From contig CP141146.1 of the NCBI GenBank assembly GCA_035235625.1, positions 23,492,501 to 23,556,500 of the forward strand: a stretch of DNA of 64,000 bases. Direction: 5' to 3'. This stretch comes from Saururus chinensis. Lineage: Eukaryota; Streptophyta; Magnoliopsida; Piperales; Saururaceae. The notes below the pieces were generated by a model. That model did not search any database, was not told the DNA's origin, and saw nothing but the letters and a program-made list of their open reading frames with translations. Made by a program: the position numbers and the translations under genes. Numbering within the stretch: the first letter of the stretch is position 1; each line of letters begins with the position of its first letter. Below are positions 58,260 to 64,000 of this stretch, in pieces.

Positions 58260-60784
58260 AGAGGGGAGGGAAGAGAGAGAGGGAGGGAGAGGGGAGGGAA
58301 GAGAGAGGGAGGGAGAGGGGAGGGAAGAAAGAGAGAGAAGAGAGAGAGAGGAGAGGGAAGAGAGAGAGGGGAGGGCAGAGAGAGGGAGGAGAGAGGAGAG
58401 GGAAGAGAGAAAGGGGAGGGAGGAGGGAAATTTTATTTTCATTTTTTTTAAAAATTTATTAATTTTTTTATTTTTAAAATAAAGAAAATAAAGTTAAAAT
58501 ACAATACTAATAGCGACATATAGTGATATACATCGCTATTAGTACATGTATTAGCGACATATAAACATATACGTCGCTAATACGTGTACTAATAGCGACG
58601 TATACCACTATACATCGCTATTAGTATTTTTATTTAATTTTTTTATTTTTAAAATTAATTTTAAAGTATAAAAAATTTGAAATTAGAGGGGAGAGAGGGG
58701 AGGGAAGAGAGATGAGAGGGGAGAGAGAGGGAGAGGAGAGGGAAGAGAGAGAGGGAGGGAGAGAGAGAGGGAGAGGAGAGAGAGAGGGAGAGGAGAGGGA
58801 AGAGAGATAGGGAGGGGAGAGGGAGAGGGAGAGGGCGGGGGAGATGGGAGGGAAGAGGGAGAGGGGAGGGGAGAGAGGGAGTGGGAGGAGAGAGAGGGTG
58901 GAGAGAAGATAGGGAAGAGAGAGAGGAGAGGGAAGTGAGAGAGAGAGAGAGGACATGGAAGATAGAGAGAGGGAGAGGTAGGAGAGAGAAGGGAGAGAGA
59001 GGAGAGAGGAGAGAGAGGAGAGAGGGGAGAGAGAGGACAGTGAAGAGAGAGAGAGGACATGGAAGATAGAGAGAGGGAGATAGGAGAGAGAGAAGGGGGA
59101 GAGAGAGAGAGAGAGAGGAGAGGGGGAGAGAAGAGAGAGAGAGGAGAGAGAGGACAGTGAAGAGAGAGAGAGGGAGAGGTAGGAGAGAGAGAAGGGAGAG
59201 AGAGAGGAGAGGGGGAGAGAGGAGAGAGAGGGGAGAGAGAGGACAGTGAAGAGAGAGAGGACATGGAAGATAGAGAGAGGGAGAGGTAGGAGAGAGAGAA
59301 GGGAGAGAGAGAGAGAGGAGAAAGAGAGGGGAGAGAGAGGAGGGTGGAGAGAGAAAGGTGAAAAATATAAAAAAATTTATTTATAGCGACGCTTATTCAG
59401 AAATGTCGCTAAAGATACACTTATTAGCGATGCTTATGTGTAAGCGTCGCTAGAGAGAGGGGTAATAGCGATGCTCGTAAAGAACGTCGCTAAAACTATT
59501 TTTTTTTAAAAAAAATTTCACCACTGGCGAAATTCCACCCGGGCAAGGAAATTTCGCATGCGGGCGAAATTTCACCCGTGCTTTATATCTCCCCCCCCCT
59601 CTGTATTTTCCCCCAACGCCAAGATGCCAACCGCAGAGCCGCCCCTCCTCTCCTCCCTCCTTCGTTGATCACCCGCCGTCCGCCGCTATGTACCGCCGGC
59701 TTCTTTCCCTAGCCGCCCTGCTCTCCTCCGCTGTCCTGCACCGCCGCCCTTCCCCTACCCTGTCTGCAGCTCTGCACCGCCGCCTTCCCCTCCCCTCCCC
59801 CTTTCGACCCTCCCACCGCCCCCTTCTCCCCGGCTCCCCACTCCCCCTCCGCTTCCTCTCTCCCACTCTTGCCCTTCTCGAGCCGGAATCCGGCCCTCCT
59901 CCCGCTAACCCCCCCCCCCCCCCGGCTCCACCTCCCTCTCCCCAACTGGCCCCCTCTCCGCAGCCGCCTCCCCCTCCCCCCTCTCCCCCAGCCGCCCCCT
60001 CTCCCCCAAGCATCCCCCCTCCCCACCGCCCCCCTCTCCACTAGCCGAAACCCCCTCCCCTCAGCCACCCGCCCCCCTCCCCAGCCAAACCCCTCTCGCA
60101 GCCGCCTCCCGGCCCCCCTCTCCCCCAAAGAAGACCCCCTCCCTCCCCCGGTAGGCCCACCGGGGATTTTTTTAAAGTTAATTAATGTATTAGAGACGTT
60201 TATAAAGCGTTGCTAATACTAAATAGTGACTCTTTGTAAGCGTCATTAATAATATTTTATTAAAATTTGATTTAATTATAATTTTTTTTAAATTTTATTA
60301 GCGACGTATAGAGAGCGTCACTAATAAGTAATTATTAGCGACGGTTTCTCTATACGTCGCTAATAACTTTATTTTTTTTATTTTTTTAAATTTTTTTATA
60401 TTAGCGACGTATATATAAACGTCGCTAATAATTACTTATTAGCAATGCTTATGTATATACGTCACTAATAACTTATTTTTTTAAATTTTTTTAAAAATTA
60501 ATTTTTTTTTAGCGACATAAGGAAAGCGTCGTTAGTAGATTATTATTAGCGACGCTAGATAATATACGTCGCTAATAAGTTATTATTAGCGACGTATAAT
60601 AAACGTCGCTAATACCATTATTAGCGATGTTTTTTTATATACGTCGCTAGTAAGGTAATAGTGATGACACTTTTTTCGACACTTTTAGCGACGTTTATTA
60701 TACGTCGCTAAAAGGCAATAGCGACGCTTAGGAGACTATTAGCGATGCATAATTGCGTTGCTAATAGTCCTTTTTGTTGTAGTG
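57264..60784 (+). mobile_element. CACTA element, copy 2, complete ends
   Basis: Starts CACTACAACAAAATTGGGTA and ends TCCTTTTTGTTGTAGTG, flanked by AGA on both sides (57261-57263 and 60785-60787), matching a 3-bp target duplication in a GA tract. Order inside: subterminal array (57280-57990), GA tracts and spacers (58075-59360), palindrome and TATA-like box (59524-59590), GC-rich block (59590-60160), subterminal array (60180-60770). Its inverse is 49221-53508. Pro-rich and Ser/Leu-rich frames are low-complexity, not genes. Confidence 0.85.
59524..59590 (-). promoter_or_regulatory. TATA-like box and E2F-like palindrome cluster
   Basis: On the minus strand GGGGGAGATATAAAGCAC is followed by GGGTGAAATTTCGCCCGC, GCGAAATTTCCTTGCCC and GGGTGGAATTTCGCC, matching the arrangement at 50674-50742. 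Promoter function is inferred. Confidence 0.4.
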
Positions 60785-62370
60785 AGAATGAGGAGAGAGA
60801 GGAAAGAGAGGAGAGAGAGGGGAGAGAGATGAAAGGGAAGAGAGAGGAGAGAGAGATGAAAGGGAAGAGAGAGGAGAGAGAGAGGAAAATAAGAGGGGAG
60901 AGAGAAGGAAGAGAGATAGAGAGGGAAGAGATAGAGGAGAGGGTAGAGAGAGAGAGATCAAAGGGAGTGAGGGGGATATTATATTTATTTAAAAAAAGAG
61001 TATTAGCGACGCATATACGTATGTGTCACTAATAAGTCTATATATTAGCGACATATACATGTATACGTCTCTAATACTATAGTGTATTAGCGATGTATAT
61101 CTATATACGTGGCTAATACTCCGTAGTATTAGTGACGTATAACCTATGCATCATTAATAGCATTTTTTAATTTTAAAAAAAATTAAAATTAAAATAGAGA
61201 GAGTGAGAAGAGAGAGAGGGGAGAGAGAGGGAATAGAAGAGAGAGAGAGGAGAGGGTAGAGAGAGAGGATAGAGAGAGAGGAGAGGGAAGAGATTGAGGA
61301 GACGGAAGAGAGAGAGGAGAGGAGAGAGAGAGAGGAAAGGGAAAGAGGGGATATTATTTTTATTTAAAAAAAAAGTATTAGCGACGAATATATGTATGCG
61401 TCACAAATAAGTCAATGTATTAGCGATACATAGCTATAGTGTATTTGCGAAGTATAGCTATATACGTCGCTAATACTTTGAAGTATTAGCGATGCATACA
61501 ACTATGCGTTGCTAATAGTATTTTTTAATTTTAAAAAAATTAAAATTAAATTAGAGAGAGAGGGGAGAGAGAGGAGAGATGGAGGAGAGAGATGAAAGGG
61601 AAGAGAGAGAAGAGAGAGAGGGGAGAGAGAGGAGAGAGAGAGAGAGCGAGGAAAGGAAGAGGGAAGAGAGATAGAGAGGGTAGAGATAGAGGAGAGGGAG
61701 TGAGGGTAGAGAGAGAGAAGAGGGAGTGAGGGGGGATATATTTTTTTTCAAAAAACGTATTAGCGACGCATATACATATGCATCCCTCATAAGTCTATGT
61801 ATTAGCGATGCATGTGTATGCATCGCTAATATTATAGTATATTAGCGACGTTTAACTTTATATGTCGCTAATACTCTGCAGTATTAGTGACACATACAAC
61901 TATGTGTCGCTAACAGTATTTTTAATTTTAAAAAAATTAAAATTAAAATAGAGATAGTGTGAGGGGAGAGAGGAGAGGGGAGAGAGAGGGAAGAGAGAGA
62001 GGAGAGGGAGGGAGGGTAGAGAGAGAGAGGAGAGGGAGTGGGGGTTATTATTTTTATTCTTTTTAAAAAAAGACAGGGGAGAGAGAGAGGAGAGGGAAGA
62101 GAGAGGAGAGGGGAGAGAGAGAAGAGAGAGAGAGAGGAGAGGATAGAGAGAGGAGAGGGATGAGAGAGGGGAGAGGGAGATTAATTTTTAATTTTTTAAT
62201 AAATTATTATATTTTATAAATAAATAATATTAGCGACCTGATATAAGTGTTGCTAATATTGTAATATTAGCAACGTTTTTGTGTATGTGTCACTAAATAA
62301 TAGTAGCGATTAGCCTTTTTTCGACGCTTGTGGTGATATTTTTTACGCATCACTAATTTCATTCAGTAAA
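60785..62370 (+). mobile_element. Right part of the outer CACTA element, terminus lost
   Basis: GA tracts (60785-60970, 61195-61350, 61550-61735, 61950-62045 and 62075-62190) alternate with TATTAGCGACG-type inverted-pair spacers. The last part matches 37690-37770 near the right end of the other complex, but the final 80 bp with the CACTA terminus are missing before the MYB-upstream-like DNA starts. Confidence 0.75.
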
Positions 62371-63430
62371 ACATAACTTATCCTTAGTCCACCATAGCCC
62401 GGCCCAGTCTCAGAGTTGAAGTATTAATAATTAGCACGGGATGTAGATGTAGGAATTATTAATTAACAAGGCGTGTGTATGTATATATTAATAATTACGC
62501 GTCTATTACTTTCTCAGATAGCGGCTGAATTTTATATCTCAACCTAATCAACCCCTGGAAAGTAATCAAATACCGGAAACGCTCTGGTCACAAGCACGAG
62601 CATGGAAAATAGAAAAATACCTGTTTTTGTTTTGGGTGCGTCAAGTCGTTCCCACTACGAGGGATCATAATTTGTCTCAAATAGTTACATGTTGTCATTT
62701 CCTTTTAAATACTCTTAAAGTAGTCAATGAAGTCTTCTTTTTCTATCATTTTGTGCAGGAGCACATTCCCTCACATCTATTCCTTTAAGGAACTTAAATG
62801 AAAATCCGCTGAAAGAATTCACGTGGACATGTCTTTGACAAAATTTGATTGAATAATGAAATAGTTCCTTGTCGCAGCCATGGCCGGTGCGCACGAGACA
62901 AATTTGGCAGTCAACTTCTTTTCCCCCCCCAAGAGATTGCATTTGATCAAAGTGTCCAAGAATGTTGAGGGAATCCGTGTGTTTGGCTTTCATAGTAGAC
63001 AAGTCCATAGTACGTTTAATTATTTCCCCTATTTTATCCCCACAGAGGAATAAAAGTATTGAGTGATACATATTGCACTGTAGTATGATATGGGTAATTT
63101 ACTTATTGATGCATTCATGCACAATGAGATGCACTTAAAAGTATTGATCCTCATCCAAACTTTTAATCAAATGGTCAAATTCTATGTTATGTTGTTTTTT
63201 TCAAAAATAAAACAAGAATTCAGATATGAATAAGACAAATATAGCGGATAAGTCTGCTTGACTATTCATAAAATAAGGGCATTTGATGTAAATAGGCTCC
63301 AACTCTCATGTATTTACACAAATTTGTGCTACTCTTACTTAGTAATAAAAATAAACTTATACACATGGGTACACATGCTACATGAAATGACCGAACTACT
63401 ACCTTAGTCTATTCTTCTTCGACTTCATCT
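62371..63430. repeat. Second copy of the MYB-upstream segment
   Basis: Matches 39650-40700 in direct orientation. In the stretch 62400-62760 it is closer to the inverted copy at 47680-48045 than to 39650-40020, so the two rearranged copies share a more recent origin. Confidence 0.85.
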
Positions 63431-64000
63431 TTAGCAACCCACTTGAACCAATCATCCCAAACCTCCATTTTTATTTATGTTGAGTTAAGAGGTTCTTTGG
63501 TTGTCTTAAGTCTTGTAAGTTCTTACTTACTAGTGTATTGATTTAATCTTGTGAGTCTGTCATAGTTTTTCACTCTAGTTTGAGTTTTTTACATTAAATT
63601 CTAGTGTGTTCATGTGTAAATTGCATGTTTGGTTGATTGAATGCTTGATAGCTTAATCATGAATGTACATAGATATTAGGTTTTAATTGTTTCTACTATA
63701 TAAGAAATTTTTTTACAACAAGGTCATATCTTGTAGTCTTTATCTTTTTAAAATAATTGGACTAGGAACAATGCAGTGATTTACGAAGTCATCTAGATAG
63801 ATATTCAATTCTCAACTAGTAAATGAGGATTTTTGTTTAAAATTTACTGCTAATTCATTATATCAATCTTGTTGTGCATGCTAGTGTGTATCTCTCTTAC
63901 TTAATCTTACTTATTTTTTCAAAAGGTGTGTTTTGTGATTTTGGTGTGTTTGTTTTTACTTGCTTACTTGTGTTTGATTGATTCATCATATCTAGTTCTT
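63431..64000. other. Window end, nothing recognised
   Basis: T-rich DNA with GTGTGTTTGATTG-like phrases. No gene or repeat structure was assigned; it may be the leader of a retroelement continuing beyond the window. Confidence 0.3.

Noticed and set aside
57264-60784. CRISPR-like or regulatory array of short repeats
   Set aside because: The regularly spaced TAGCGACG motifs occur in both orientations next to CACTA termini in a plant genome, which is the subterminal-repeat pattern of CACTA transposons.

Overview
The window is nuclear DNA from a flowering plant. It has two intron-bearing host genes with plant-type splice sites, sitting among LTR retrotransposon remnants, MITEs, a hAT element and a large cluster of CACTA (En/Spm-like) DNA transposons. 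No bacterial, organellar or viral genome features are seen. The species cannot be fixed from the sequence alone.

Host genes. (1) A complete four-exon membrin-type Golgi SNARE gene (MEMB11/12 family) lies on the + strand at 8452-13754; its 3.4-kb first intron is full of small elements. (2) An R2R3-MYB gene lies on the + strand at 41527-42728. It has the canonical three-exon layout, but exon 2 is 131 nt instead of the usual 130, which breaks the frame. A third host-derived sequence, part of an acyl-protein thioesterase gene (32894-33385), is carried inside a hAT transposon. Unassigned minus-strand coding-like fragments flank a solo LTR at the left edge.

Layout. 1-8.3 kb: a 3.2-kb solo LTR with a perfect 5-bp target duplication, a broken Ty3/gypsy remnant and a foldback element. 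8.3-16.5 kb: membrin gene and its 3' flank. 16.4-21 kb: an inverted-repeat element and a second copy related to the solo LTR. 21-37.8 kb: a CACTA-derived complex. It consists of GA/CT tracts alternating with TAGCGACG-type subterminal repeats and GC-rich blocks. A complete small CACTA element (26369-29042) and a hAT element (29861-34366, 8-bp target duplication) are nested in it. 38-43 kb: retroelement-like sequence, the MYB upstream segment and the MYB gene. 43.6-46.9 kb: a broken Ty1/copia element. 46.9-63.4 kb: a second rearranged complex.

The second complex is the most unusual part. A partial copy of the membrin locus (intron-1 piece at 46905-47446, 3' flank at 53509-56166) has lost exons 2-4. 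It is split by a 6-kb block that is the inverse of 57264-62977. Both arms of this large palindrome contain the same CACTA element (49221-53508 and 57264-60784) plus a copy of the region upstream of the MYB gene. One arm breakpoint falls at the CACTA terminus, which suggests aberrant transposition. Five GC-rich blocks in the CACTA elements share a TATA-like box next to a GGGCGAAATTTCGCCC-type palindrome that resembles E2F sites; it may be the family's promoter.

All boundaries and homologies were read by eye without alignment software. Ends given for diverged repeats are approximate.
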